Positions 17,458-25,228 of a stretch of DNA of 34,838 nucleotides are shown here, piece after piece. Made by a program: the position numbers and the translations under genes. The stretch comes from Syntrophaceae bacterium UBA4810 (lineage in GTDB: Bacteria > Desulfobacterota > Syntrophia > Syntrophales > Smithellaceae). How positions within the stretch are numbered: position 1 is the stretch's first letter; each line of letters begins with the position of its first letter. A model generated the notes under the pieces. It saw only the letters and a list, made by a program, of their open reading frames with translations. It was not told the origin of the DNA and ran no database searches. Where the stretch lies: NCBI GenBank assembly GCA_002402545.1, contig DHGA01000037.1, positions 174-35,011 of the forward strand, given 5' to 3'.

Positions 17458-18957
17458 ATGATTAAAACAGATGTAATCATCATCGGCGGCGGTGCCACCG
17501 GCTGCGGCATCGCGAGAGATTTGGCGCTGCGCGGAATTCCCCATTGCCTGATAGAAAAAGGCGATTTCGCCGCGGGAGCCACCGGCGCCTGCCATGGCCT
17601 TTTACACAGCGGCGGACGTTATGTTGTTTCCGACCCGCATTCCGCCAAGGAATGTTACGATGAAAATATTATTTTAAGAAGAATCGGCGAAAAATGCGTG
17701 GAACAGACGGGCGGCCTTTTTGTGCGTCTGCCCGGCGATTCCAAGCTCTACCGCGACCGCTTCCTCAAAAGCTGTGAAAAAATCGGCATACCCGCGGAAA
17801 TAATTTCTTCCACCAAGGCGCTGGATCTGGTGCCCAATCTCAATCCGGATATCGAAGAAGCGGTAAAGGTTCCGGATTGCTCGATTGACCCTTTCCGCCT
17901 GTGCATGCTCAACATAATTTCCTCGCAGAAAAGAGACGGAATAATTTTCACCCGCCACAAGGTAACAGAAATAATAAAGGAACACGGCCGTTGCGTGGGA
18001 GTGAAAGCAGCTGATCAGGTATCCGGCGAACTAAGAGAAATCCACGGCAACGTCATTATCAACGCTACCGGCGCCTGGTCTCATCTTGTCGCGCAATTGG
18101 CGGGAAACGAAGTGCCGCTCACTCTTTCCAAAGGCAGCCTGGTAATCACCAATCATCGTCTCACAAATATGGTCATCAACAGAATGCGCCCCTCGGCGGA
18201 TGGTGATATTATTGTTCCTAACGAAGCCGTTTGTCTGGCCGGAACAACATCGCTCGCGGTGGAAGACCCGGATAAAATCCGCATCGAATCACAGGAAGTC
18301 GATACCATCATCAGCGAAGCAGGAAGAATGATTCCGCACTTTAACGACACGCGCATTATCCGCGCTTTTTCCGGCGTCCGCCCGCTGCTCAAATCGGCAA
18401 AAGCAGACAGCCGTGAAATTACGCGCGGCTTTCAGATTTTCAACCACGGCGACGGCATGTACAGCATCGTGGGAGGAAAGCTTACCACCTTCCGCCTGAT
18501 GGCGGAAAAAACGGTTGATACTGTCATGGATTATTTCAAACTGAAAAAACCGTGCGAAACAGCGGATATTCCCCTTGAAGGACAGGAGGAACTCAGCGGT
18601 TATCCCCTGGCCAAAAGATTAGCGGACATGAAAAACATCGTCTGCGAATGCGAACTGGTCTCGCGCGCTGAAGTGGAAAGAATTATCAAACAGACCGGCA
18701 CCCGCTACGTCGGTGATATCTCGCACCGGACGCGCCTGGGTATGGGCCCGTGCCAGGGCGGTTTTTGCACTTTCCGCGCGCTGGGAATAATGCATGAAAA
18801 AAGCATCATCTCGCCGGAACAATCGATGAACGCTTTGCGTGATTTTCTTCAGCGGCGTTTCCGCGGTATCAGATTCTGTCTTTGGGGCGACCAGCTGCGA
18901 GAAGAACAGCTGGTGGAATACATTTACATGGGCATACTGGCGTTGGAGAAGAAATAG
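17458..18957 (+). CDS. glpA: Anaerobic glycerol-3-phosphate dehydrogenase subunit A
   Basis: This 499-residue flavoprotein opens with a dinucleotide-binding motif (DVIIIGGGATGCGIARDLAL) and HGLLHSGGRYVVSDP, as in GlpA/GlpD. The C-terminal part carries a BFD-like [2Fe-2S] domain: CECE near residue 397 and GPCQGGFC about 40 residues later. This C-terminal domain, together with the following glpB and glpC, indicates the anaerobic GlpABC enzyme and not aerobic GlpD. It oxidises glycerol 3-phosphate to dihydroxyacetone phosphate. It is 5 bp after glpK and its stop overlaps the GTG start of glpB by one base. Confidence 0.94.
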   Translation: MIKTDVIIIGGGATGCGIARDLALRGIPHCLIEKGDFAAGATGACHGLLHSGGRYVVSDPHSAKECYDENIILRRIGEKCVEQTGGLFVRLPGDSKLYRDRFLKSCEKIGIPAEIISSTKALDLVPNLNPDIEEAVKVPDCSIDPFRLCMLNIISSQKRDGIIFTRHKVTEIIKEHGRCVGVKAADQVSGELREIHGNVIINATGAWSHLVAQLAGNEVPLTLSKGSLVITNHRLTNMVINRMRPSADGDIIVPNEAVCLAGTTSLAVEDPDKIRIESQEVDTIISEAGRMIPHFNDTRIIRAFSGVRPLLKSAKADSREITRGFQIFNHGDGMYSIVGGKLTTFRLMAEKTVDTVMDYFKLKKPCETADIPLEGQEELSGYPLAKRLADMKNIVCECELVSRAEVERIIKQTGTRYVGDISHRTRLGMGPCQGGFCTFRALGIMHEKSIISPEQSMNALRDFLQRRFRGIRFCLWGDQLREEQLVEYIYMGILALEKK

Positions 18958-20153
18958 TGGGCTTAATTCAGCACGATGTTATTATTATCGGCGCGGGCGT
19001 AGCGGGACTTACGGCGGGAAGCATTCTCGTGGAAAAAGGTTACAATGTGGCATTAATCGCCAAGGGAGAACCTACCGCTTGTCTTTCCACAGGCTGTATT
19101 GATATCTGTTCCCTCGACCACGACCCGCTGCACGGCGTGAGCCATCTCCCCGACGAACACCCTTATCATCTTGTTTCGCGCGCCGTGATACGCGAATCGA
19201 TTGAAAAATTCAAAGAATCTATGGTGCAAATGGGATTTCCTTATACGGGTTCACCGGAGAGCAACCGCTATGTTCTTTCCGCCCTGGGAACTTTCAAGAC
19301 AACATGCCTCGTGCCTTCCACCATGGCCGCCGCGCCGCAGGATGAAAAAGATGATCTGCACATAATAACTTTTTCCGGCTTGAAAGATTTTTATCCCAGC
19401 TACATAACCGCTAGGCGCAAGAACGCTTCTTTTTCCACATATGACGCGAGCGCATCCACCACCATGGGGCTGGCGACAAATTTTGAGCGGGAAGATTTTC
19501 TGGAGAAATTTCTTTCATGGCTGGAAAAACTAAATATTCAGGAAGGAAAAATCGCTTTTCCCGCCGTTCTGGGACTGGAATCAGCGGCAACGATCACGCA
19601 AAAAATAGAGGAGCGGCTGAGGTGTAAGGTTTTTGAAATTCCCACCATTCCGCCTTCCATGCCCGGCCGCAGGCTTTTCAACGCGCTGAAAGATTATTTC
19701 CGCAAAAAAGGCGGCATGATTTACTGGAGTTGGCCCGTAAGCGGCGTAGAGAAAACAAAAAAAATAATCGAGGCGGTTACAACTCCTTCGGAGGGACGCC
19801 CCAAAAGCCTCAACGCGAAAGTTTTTATTCTTGCTTCCGGTTCTTTTGTCGGCGGCGGCCTGACGGCGCGGCGCGATACGATCGTGGAAAATATTTTCAA
19901 CCTGCCTGTCTTCGTTCCCGGACAAAGAGACAACTGGTTTGACAGCGATTATTTTTCTTTGAATCACGGCATCGGCAAGGCGGGAATAATCGTCGATTCG
20001 TCTTTTCGCCCGAAAGAAGCAGATTGGGAAAACGTTTTTGTTTGCGGCGGCATTCTCGCTCACACGGATGTTTTGAAAAACGGCTGCGGGCACGGTATGG
20101 CGCTGGCCACCGGGTACGCGGTGGCGGCTTCCTGCATGGGGTATATAAAATGA
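18957..20153 (+). CDS. glpB: Anaerobic glycerol-3-phosphate dehydrogenase subunit B
   Basis: From the GTG at 18957 the protein has 398 residues, beginning with a FAD-binding motif (HDVIIIGAGVAGLTAGSILV) right after the start. A longer frame upstream lies inside glpA and is rejected; GTG overlaps the glpA TAG by one base. The C-terminus has the second flavin-binding region NVFVCGGILAHTDVLKNGCG followed by HGMALATGYAVA. GlpB is the second flavoprotein subunit of the GlpABC complex and transfers electrons toward GlpC. Its stop overlaps the glpC start as ATGA. Confidence 0.9.
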   Translation: MGLIQHDVIIIGAGVAGLTAGSILVEKGYNVALIAKGEPTACLSTGCIDICSLDHDPLHGVSHLPDEHPYHLVSRAVIRESIEKFKESMVQMGFPYTGSPESNRYVLSALGTFKTTCLVPSTMAAAPQDEKDDLHIITFSGLKDFYPSYITARRKNASFSTYDASASTTMGLATNFEREDFLEKFLSWLEKLNIQEGKIAFPAVLGLESAATITQKIEERLRCKVFEIPTIPPSMPGRRLFNALKDYFRKKGGMIYWSWPVSGVEKTKKIIEAVTTPSEGRPKSLNAKVFILASGSFVGGGLTARRDTIVENIFNLPVFVPGQRDNWFDSDYFSLNHGIGKAGIIVDSSFRPKEADWENVFVCGGILAHTDVLKNGCGHGMALATGYAVAASCMGYIK

Positions 20154-21337
20154 TTAATTTTGAGCACTGCATACGCTGCACGATTTGCGTGGAAAACTGC
20201 CCCGTGTTCCGCGTTAATGCTGATTTCCCCGGTCCGAAACAGGCGGGGCCGGACGCGCAGCGTTTTCGTATGGAAAAAGAAAAATCCGTGGATAAGTGGG
20301 TGCTTTTGTGCAGCCAGTGCAAACGCTGTAATATGGCCTGCCCCTGCGGCGTTTATCCGGCGGAAATTATCCTGCAGGCGCAGCAAAGATACGGCCTGCA
20401 GCATCCCCGCACTTTGGCTCATCTGCTTTTCGCCAACAATTATTATTTAAGCGCGCTGGGATCGCTTACGGCTCCCGTTGCCAACAAAGTGGCAAGCACC
20501 AAAATCGGCAAGAAAATATTTCACGCCATGGGCATTACCACTTATATTCCCTTCCCCAAATTCAGTTTCAAGACGATGAAGAACGAAAAGAAAAAGAAAA
20601 GCAAAGCCGTAAAAAAAGTGGCTTTTTTCTACGGCTGTTTCATCAATTTCTATCGGCCGGATATCGGCAGAAAAATAATCAGGCTTCTGGAATCATTTAA
20701 CGTTGATGTTGTTCTGCCGGAGCAATGGTGCTGCGGCCTACCGGCTCTGGGCAACGGCAATCTGGCCATCGCGCGTTACTTCGCCCAAAAAAACGCCGCG
20801 TCGCTATCCAATTACATCGACGCGGGTTATGACGTGGTTTACACCTGCACTTCCTGCGGCTTGTGCCTGTTACATGACTATCCCGGCATCCTGGAAATAT
20901 CGCTGGCGAAAAAAATTACCGAAAACACCTATGATCTGCATGAATATATCATTGGACTGATTGATGATGGATATATTGAACCGCAATTCACTAAAGTAAA
21001 GCGTAAAATTGCTTATCACATTCCCTGCCACCTGCGCGCGCTGGGCATCGGTTATCCCGCGGCGAAAATCATGGCTATGATTCCGGGCCTGGAATACGAA
21101 ATATTTGACGACACCTGCTGCGGACTCAACGGCAGTTACGGATTTAAAAAAACAAACGAAGAAACAGCGGTGCAACTGGGAACGCGTGCGGTTTCCCTGA
21201 TTAAGAAAACCGGCGCGGAAAATATCATGGCCGACTGCGGCTCCTGCCGCATGCAGTTGGGCGGCCTTTCCGGTATGGACGCGCTTGATCCCGCGGAAAT
21301 CATCTGCGAATCACTAGGCATTACCGAAGGAAAGTAA
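20150..21337 (+). CDS. glpC: Anaerobic glycerol-3-phosphate dehydrogenase subunit C (Fe-S membrane anchor)
   Basis: From ATG 20150, overlapping the glpB stop, the protein has 395 residues. Two ferredoxin-type clusters are visible near the N-terminus: CIRCTICVENC (residues 7-17) and CSQCKRCNMACPCG (about 53-66). Two CCG domains follow, with CCGLPALGNGN, CTSCGLC, CCGLNGSYG and CGSCRMQLGG. This is the layout of GlpC and related heterodisulfide-reductase-like subunits, which link the flavoproteins to the quinone pool at the membrane. An internal basic stretch (KKKKSKAVKK) lies between the two halves. It is the last gene of the glycerol island; repeats begin directly downstream. Confidence 0.93.
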   Translation: MINFEHCIRCTICVENCPVFRVNADFPGPKQAGPDAQRFRMEKEKSVDKWVLLCSQCKRCNMACPCGVYPAEIILQAQQRYGLQHPRTLAHLLFANNYYLSALGSLTAPVANKVASTKIGKKIFHAMGITTYIPFPKFSFKTMKNEKKKKSKAVKKVAFFYGCFINFYRPDIGRKIIRLLESFNVDVVLPEQWCCGLPALGNGNLAIARYFAQKNAASLSNYIDAGYDVVYTCTSCGLCLLHDYPGILEISLAKKITENTYDLHEYIIGLIDDGYIEPQFTKVKRKIAYHIPCHLRALGIGYPAAKIMAMIPGLEYEIFDDTCCGLNGSYGFKKTNEETAVQLGTRAVSLIKKTGAENIMADCGSCRMQLGGLSGMDALDPAEIICESLGITEGK

Positions 21338-21350
21338 AAGATTTGTCCTG

Positions 21351-21560
21351 CTAAGTCCTTCGATCTAAAGTCCTCCGCCTTTTCTGCCTGGCAATGCAAT
21401 CTATTTCTTTCTGTCATCGAGGACTTAGTAAAGCAATCTCACGCATAAAAAGAGATTGCTTCGGCATCCTGAGGCTGCCTCGCAAAGACACAGAGCTTGT
21501 TATTTGTCATTACGAACGAATATAATAAGTGAAGCAGTCTCAAGAGATTTTAATTCTTCG
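21351..21560. repeat. Palindrome-rich repeat block, copy 1
   Basis: The 250-bp gap between glpC and the SHOCT gene is repetitive. CTAAGTCCTTCGAT (21351-21364) is inverted as ATCGAGGACTTAG (21416-21428). Then follows a 66-bp segment (21428-21493) found again exactly at 24324-24389. Within it GCAATCTC and GAGATTGC form an inverted repeat. The TCATTACGA and AAGCAGTCTC fragments further on resemble the same family. Confidence 0.75.
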
Positions 21561-21587
21561 GCCTCTGGCCTTAAATCTCCAGCCTCT

Positions 21588-21902
21588 CTACTCCAAATCC
21601 TTTTTCATCCGGTCGAATTCTTCTTTTGTAATTTCACCTTTGGCGTATCTTTTTTTCAGAATGCTCAGGGGCGTTTCCTGAACATCGCCACTTATATTTT
21701 TATTCTTCAAGGTCTGGACAATAAAATAAATCGCCACACCCAAAACAACCAAAAATATTATCCACATAAACATCCCTCCGTATCCGAAACCATAATTCAT
21801 CATCGGGCCGTCCCCCCACCGATGCATTGGTCCATAGGGCCCGCAGGAAACGACCAATGTCGTCAGCAACAAAAAAGCTGCAAATGTAGATGCTTTTTTC
21901 AT
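21588..21902 (-). CDS. Small membrane protein with a C-terminal SHOCT domain
   Basis: This 104-residue protein starts at ATG 21902, behind GGGAGGAG; an adjacent in-frame GTG at 21905 is less likely. It has a signal or lipoprotein-like N-terminus (LLTTLVVSCGPYGP), a Gly/Met/Trp-rich linker, one membrane helix (FMWIIFLVVLGVAIYFIV) and a SHOCT motif PLSILKKRYAKGEITKEEFDRMKKDL. SHOCT segments usually form a small helical module at protein ends; the role is not known. It is alone on the minus strand, divergent from the Trp/Tyr-rich secreted protein. Confidence 0.82.
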   Translation of the reverse strand: MKKASTFAAFLLLTTLVVSCGPYGPMHRWGDGPMMNYGFGYGGMFMWIIFLVVLGVAIYFIVQTLKNKNISGDVQETPLSILKKRYAKGEITKEEFDRMKKDLE

Positions 21903-22059
21903 CACCCTTTTCTCCTCCCTTCTTTATCTAAAAATAATAAGGCGATTGATGTTATTTTTGTCAACTCCCGCGCGGAAAACGGCAGGCAAAGAGTATTTGT
22001 TTTTCACTCTTTAATATCCAGCTAACTGGGTATAATTTTAGCAGCCGGAATTAAACTGC

Positions 22060-22076
22060 TGGATAATTATTATCCA
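22060..22076. promoter_or_regulatory. Perfect palindrome, candidate enhancer-binding-protein site
   Basis: TGGATAAT-T-ATTATCCA, 8+1+8 bases, centred about 97 bp upstream of the sigma-54 -24 element. This is a usual distance for an activator site of a sigma-54 promoter; the protein is unknown. Confidence 0.5.
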
Positions 22077-22163
22077 TACACGCTTCACTGAAAAACATTC
22101 TTCACCCCGCTAAAATAAGCATTTCTTCATAATTACAATACTTTACAGCATATAGTTTCCGGT

Positions 22164-22179
22164 TGGCATAACGCTTGCT
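22164..22179 (+). promoter_or_regulatory. Sigma-54 (RpoN) promoter
   Basis: TGGCATAACGCTTGCT matches the sigma-54 consensus, with GG at 22165-22166 and GC at 22177-22178 separated by exactly 10 bases. It faces the gene at 22270, about 90 bp downstream. Confidence 0.7.
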
Positions 22180-22269
22180 CTTAATTGCTAACAAAGGGCA
22201 AAAATAATTATAAACAGTGAGAATACAAACGCGGTGATTCAAAAACCATCCTGAAAGGAGAAAAGAAAA

Positions 22270-22854
22270 ATGAAAAAGATATTTCTTAAAACGATTTTAT
22301 TTTTAATGTTGGTTCTTACGCCTGCTTCAGTTCTGGCAATGGGGCATGTTGACGTAGGCGTCAGAATTCCATTGCCTCCGCCGCTTCTATTTCCGGTACC
22401 GCCGTGGCTGGTAGTTATTCCGGAAACAGATGTTTATGCAGTTCCGGATATCCACGAGGACATATTTTTTTATGGCGGGTGGTGGTGGCGCCCGTGGCAG
22501 AATCGCTGGTATCGTTCACGTTATCACGACAGAGATTGGGCATACTATAAAGGCACACCGTCATTTCACGGACAAGTTACATCAAACTGGCGCACCAACT
22601 ATAACCAGCAGCGCTGGAAAGGACATCAATGGGAGCAGCGCCGCGTTCCTCAACATGAAGTTGAACTAAACTGGAACGGCTGGCAAAAAGACCGGCATTG
22701 GGAAAAACAAAATTACTGGGGCGTGCGCGGCCTGGATACCAGACAAAAGAATCAAGGATATAATTACCAGGGAAGAAATGACTACAAAAGAGGCGGCGAT
22801 ATGCACAAAAGGGCTAATTTCAAAAGAGGCCGCAGTATAGACCGTAGAAGATAG
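22270..22854 (+). CDS. Secreted Trp/Tyr/Arg-rich protein of unknown function
   Basis: This 194-residue protein has a clear signal peptide (KKIFLKTILFLMLVLTPASV, cleaved near VLA-MG). A proline-rich stretch (PLPPPLLFPVPPW) is followed by GGWWWRPWQNRWYRSRYHDR and then a long, hydrophilic tail rich in Trp, Tyr, Arg, Asn, Gln and Lys, with no predicted globular core and no repeats of fixed length. The ATG follows AAAGGAGAAAAG. The gene sits behind a sigma-54 promoter and an upstream palindrome, and is closed by a terminator at 22891-22930, so it is a stand-alone, regulated unit. I do not recognise a characterised family; an envelope or surface role is only inferred. Confidence 0.78.
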   Translation: MKKIFLKTILFLMLVLTPASVLAMGHVDVGVRIPLPPPLLFPVPPWLVVIPETDVYAVPDIHEDIFFYGGWWWRPWQNRWYRSRYHDRDWAYYKGTPSFHGQVTSNWRTNYNQQRWKGHQWEQRRVPQHEVELNWNGWQKDRHWEKQNYWGVRGLDTRQKNQGYNYQGRNDYKRGGDMHKRANFKRGRSIDRRR

Positions 22855-22890
22855 AAAAATAAGCATATTAAAAGGTCAATTCCCGAAACA

Positions 22891-22932
22891 GAAAAGAGGC
22901 CTGGAGCGTAATCTCCGGGCCTCTTTTCTTCA
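22891..22932 (+). terminator. Intrinsic terminator
   Basis: GAAAAGAGGCCTGGAG and CTCCGGGCCTCTTTTC form a long stem around a short loop, followed by TTC. It lies 37 bp after the Trp/Tyr-rich gene and its AAAAGAGGC arm resembles the terminator at 24223. Confidence 0.8.
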
Positions 22933-23208
22933 CGCTTAAATATCCGTATTTCATTTTCTTAACCGAAAAATTAATTTGGATTATAAGTAGTCACTTTATT
23001 ATTTTTGGCAGATATTTGAGTAATTCTGCCTATTTTCAGACATGTTCCCACTTAATAAAAAGAATTAAAAATGCATGGATATTTGATCATTCTTTTCCTA
23101 TATTAATTTCAATCGTGCTGTTGCATAAACACGTTTATAAGTTTTACAGGCACCCGTAAAAAGGTTCATGAAAAGTCCGGAAATAAATAAAAAGGAGGTA
23201 ATATCAAA
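22933..23208. other. AT-rich intergenic region
   Basis: Mostly AT-rich and non-coding. An inverted repeat GGCAGA (23007-23012) / TCTGCC (23025-23030) is present; no convincing promoter was identified. Confidence 0.4.
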
Positions 23209-24189
23209 ATGGAACAAAATAAAATAATCTCCAAAATGATCATTTCCGTTATTATTTTCATCGCGTGTGTTTTATTTTTATTGCCGGTAAACTCTCCCGC
23301 GCAAACTGTTGTTGTGGGAGAAGGCATAACCTTTACCCCCGCGGATGCAAGACCGGGACAAACGGTATTTGCGGATATTCGCTTTCGCGTAGAGAGTTCC
23401 TCAACCGAACCTATACCAATCAATTTTTCCATCGTTGATGTTACGGCAACTCCCAATTCCGATCGGCCAAGCCTTAGCGGGCATTCTTACGCGCCTGGGC
23501 GTTCGTTTACCATCCGCGCGGCTCACTTAATACCTAATCCCGCGCCGGCAAGAAAATGTTTCAATGTGTATGCGCATTTCCCCGGAACCGGATTAAGCAG
23601 CGCTCCGCTCATCAACAATGCCTGCCTCAACACACGCCTGCGTCTGGCTAATCGAGGCACTGGCCACAGAATTACAGAAGCATACCGCAGCAGTGACGCG
23701 CCGGGAGCTCCCACCGTTGTGGAACCAGCAATTGTTGGTTTAAACTCTTCTTTTGCTCCGATGAATTTAGAACCCACAACAGATTCTCCTCGATCTAACA
23801 TGATAGATTTAATATTAAGCATTGATTACATGGGAACAACGCAAGGAAGAGGCAGTTTTTACCTGCTAAAAGAAGGGCGTGAAATAATGCAAATTAATTC
23901 CGTTTTGAATCCTGGCCGTAATTTAGTACATACAAATGAACAGTTAGGCTCTCCGCACACAACAGTGCGTGTCCCCGCACAAATGAATTACAATCTTGAG
24001 ATAGGTTTCCCGAACATACCCGGCACAGATCACCCGCGTACACCGCGCCAGTTGTTGATCGGTGGTATTCAGTTGGAAACAATAATATTTTCCTTAAGTG
24101 GAGGGACGGGTCAAAGAATAACGCTGCCAACCGCATTAAAATCGATTCCCAGAACCGGTGTGCATCCGGCGCGGCCTAACCTGCCATGA
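23209..24189 (+). CDS. Secreted protein of unknown function
   Basis: This 326-residue protein has a signal peptide (KMIISVIIFIACVLFLLPV, cleaved near SPA-QT). The N-terminal third (about residues 40-135) resembles an immunoglobulin-like beta domain: FTPADARPGQTVFADIRFRV, PINFSIVDVTATP, SYAPGRSFTIRAAHLIP and KCFNVYAHFP. A Pro/Ala/Thr-rich linker follows, then a second region (about 205-320) with alternating beta-like segments ending in QLLIGGIQLETIIFSLSG. The two cysteines (in ARKCFNV and NNACLNT) might form a disulfide. GGAGG lies just upstream of the ATG and a terminator follows, so it is monocistronic. I do not recognise the family. Confidence 0.72.
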   Translation: MEQNKIISKMIISVIIFIACVLFLLPVNSPAQTVVVGEGITFTPADARPGQTVFADIRFRVESSSTEPIPINFSIVDVTATPNSDRPSLSGHSYAPGRSFTIRAAHLIPNPAPARKCFNVYAHFPGTGLSSAPLINNACLNTRLRLANRGTGHRITEAYRSSDAPGAPTVVEPAIVGLNSSFAPMNLEPTTDSPRSNMIDLILSIDYMGTTQGRGSFYLLKEGREIMQINSVLNPGRNLVHTNEQLGSPHTTVRVPAQMNYNLEIGFPNIPGTDHPRTPRQLLIGGIQLETIIFSLSGGTGQRITLPTALKSIPRTGVHPARPNLP

Positions 24190-24222
24190 AATAAAAATGA
24201 CGACCATATGGACCATAGACAG

Positions 24223-24262
24223 AAAAGAGGCTTGGAAATTAAAATCCAAGCCTCTTTTATTT
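24223..24262 (+). terminator. Intrinsic terminator
   Basis: AAAAGAGGCTTGGA (24223-24236) pairs perfectly with TCCAAGCCTCTTTT (24245-24258), giving a 14-bp stem with an 8-nt loop followed by ATTTA. It ends the secreted-protein gene 34 bp after its stop. Confidence 0.85.
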
Positions 24263-24279
24263 AAAATACATCTTGTATT

Positions 24280-24490
24280 AATTGTCATTTCGGTGAACCG
24301 AAGCCCTGAGAAATCGAGGGGCGGTAAAGCAATCTCACGCATAAAAAGAGATTGCTTCGGCATCCTGAGGCTGCCTCGCAAAGACACAGTGTTTATTATT
24401 GTCATTGCGGTGAGCGAAGCGAAGCCTGCCACGGACTGTGATCCGGGTACGCAATCTAATGTGCATGTCATTCCGGCCTGTTTTAAAAGC
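24280..24490. repeat. Palindrome-rich repeat block, copy 2
   Basis: Occupies most of the gap between the terminator and the small acidic gene. It includes the exact 66-bp copy (24324-24389) of 21428-21493, flanked by GTCATTTCGG on one side and GTCATTGCGGTGAGCGAAGC on the other, fragments typical of the same dispersed family. Confidence 0.75.
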
Positions 24491-24532
24491 GGGAATCGAG
24501 TTATCTAAAAATAACTTTCCCCGATTCTACGA

Positions 24533-24742
24533 TTATTCAATATTTTCACTTACGCTGGCTGATTCGCTTTCTTCTTTCTTTTCTTCTTCCTGCTTTGCCG
24601 TGTCTTTTCTGAGCGATTTCAACAAATCGCTGGATTGATTCAATATCCGCGCGGCTTCGCTTTCCGCTTTTTTCATTGTTTTTTCCAGCGTGTCATCTGT
24701 GAGTTCCGTATCTAAAATTTCATCATCGATTTCATCACTCAT
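24533..24742 (-). CDS. Small acidic helical protein of unknown function
   Basis: This 69-residue protein is highly charged and rich in Glu, Asp, Ser and Lys. It has an acidic head (MSDEIDDEILDTELTDDTLE), a central amphipathic, coiled-coil-like helix (about 20-50) and a Glu/Ser-rich tail. There is no signal peptide, cysteine or membrane segment. AAGGAGAGG lies 8-16 bases upstream of the ATG, which supports translation. No family is recognised; it is monocistronic and flanked by repeats on both sides. Confidence 0.6.
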   Translation of the reverse strand: MSDEIDDEILDTELTDDTLEKTMKKAESEAARILNQSSDLLKSLRKDTAKQEEEKKEESESASVSENIE

Positions 24743-24967
24743 AATGAAAACCTCTCCTTTTATCCCATAAATAAACAGCGTGATTTATTTTTTAACAACA
24801 CCGCCTATATTTTGCAATGCTTTTAACAGGAACAATAAATTATTGACATTAATATTTTTATTTATTCAGAAACATTTTGCAAGTTTTTTGATTTTTAGGC
24901 TTTATGACAGCGATGAGGAAAGGGGAGGTTTGGCGCTCCGTGCCCGACGCATCCCGGGGCGATCAAT

Positions 24968-25062
24968 CCCTACATATTACAACGGCCTTACCATTTTATT
25001 GTAGGGCGCGTTTCCCTAAACGCGCTGTTCATTTGCGGACTGTTCGGGGAACAGTCCCTACA
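24968..25062. repeat. Hairpin repeat bounded by TGTAGGG / CCCTACA
   Basis: CCCTACA (24968-24974), TGTAGGG (25000-25006) and CCCTACA (25056-25062) bound two units. The second unit holds CGCGTTT/AAACGCG and GGACTGTTC/GAACAGTCC hairpins. The pattern matches a common class of small palindromic intergenic repeats. Confidence 0.7.
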
Positions 25063-25136
25063 TGTTTATTTTCCTTCCACGATGGCGATTTCTTCAAGCG
25101 TTAAACCGTATAGCTCGTAAACCAGTTTATCACTCC

Positions 25137-25195
25137 GGCGCAGATCATTATTCAAAAGTAAGCATAGAAGGTATTTGTACCTGTCCCGTTTTCTT
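25137..25195. repeat. 59-bp direct repeat, copy A
   Basis: Aligned without gaps to 26541-26599, 51 of 59 bases match, and the last 21 bases are identical. It ends 33 bp before the stop of the Fe-S gene, in the same orientation as copy B. Confidence 0.8.
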
Positions 25196-25228
25196 CACGC
25201 ACTTGAACGTGCCCTCTGTTTATTTTTT

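Larger units (their letters stand above)
21903..22269. other. Divergent intergenic region with regulatory sites
   Basis: 367 bp. It contains TTGACA for the SHOCT gene (minus strand, 21964-21959), a perfect 17-bp palindrome (22060-22076) and a sigma-54 promoter (22164-22179). No gene is seen. Confidence 0.6.
24743..25228. other. Intergenic region with hairpin and direct repeats
   Basis: 486 bp without a supported gene. It contains hairpin repeats bounded by TGTAGGG/CCCTACA (24968-25062) and one copy of the 59-bp direct repeat (25137-25195). Short frames here follow the repeat structure and lack ribosome-binding sites. Confidence 0.55.

Noticed and set aside
18882..18956. Longer N-terminus of glpB
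   Set aside because: The extra 25 residues are in another frame of glpA; the GTG at 18957 puts the flavin-binding motif at the normal position right after the start.
21456..22025. 189-residue plus-strand frame spanning a repeat block and the SHOCT gene
   Set aside because: It starts in repeat sequence and runs antisense through the SHOCT gene, which has a better start, domain and ribosome-binding site.
24158..24508. 116-residue plus-strand frame over the terminator and repeat block
   Set aside because: It crosses an intrinsic terminator and the duplicated 66-bp repeat, with no ribosome-binding site.
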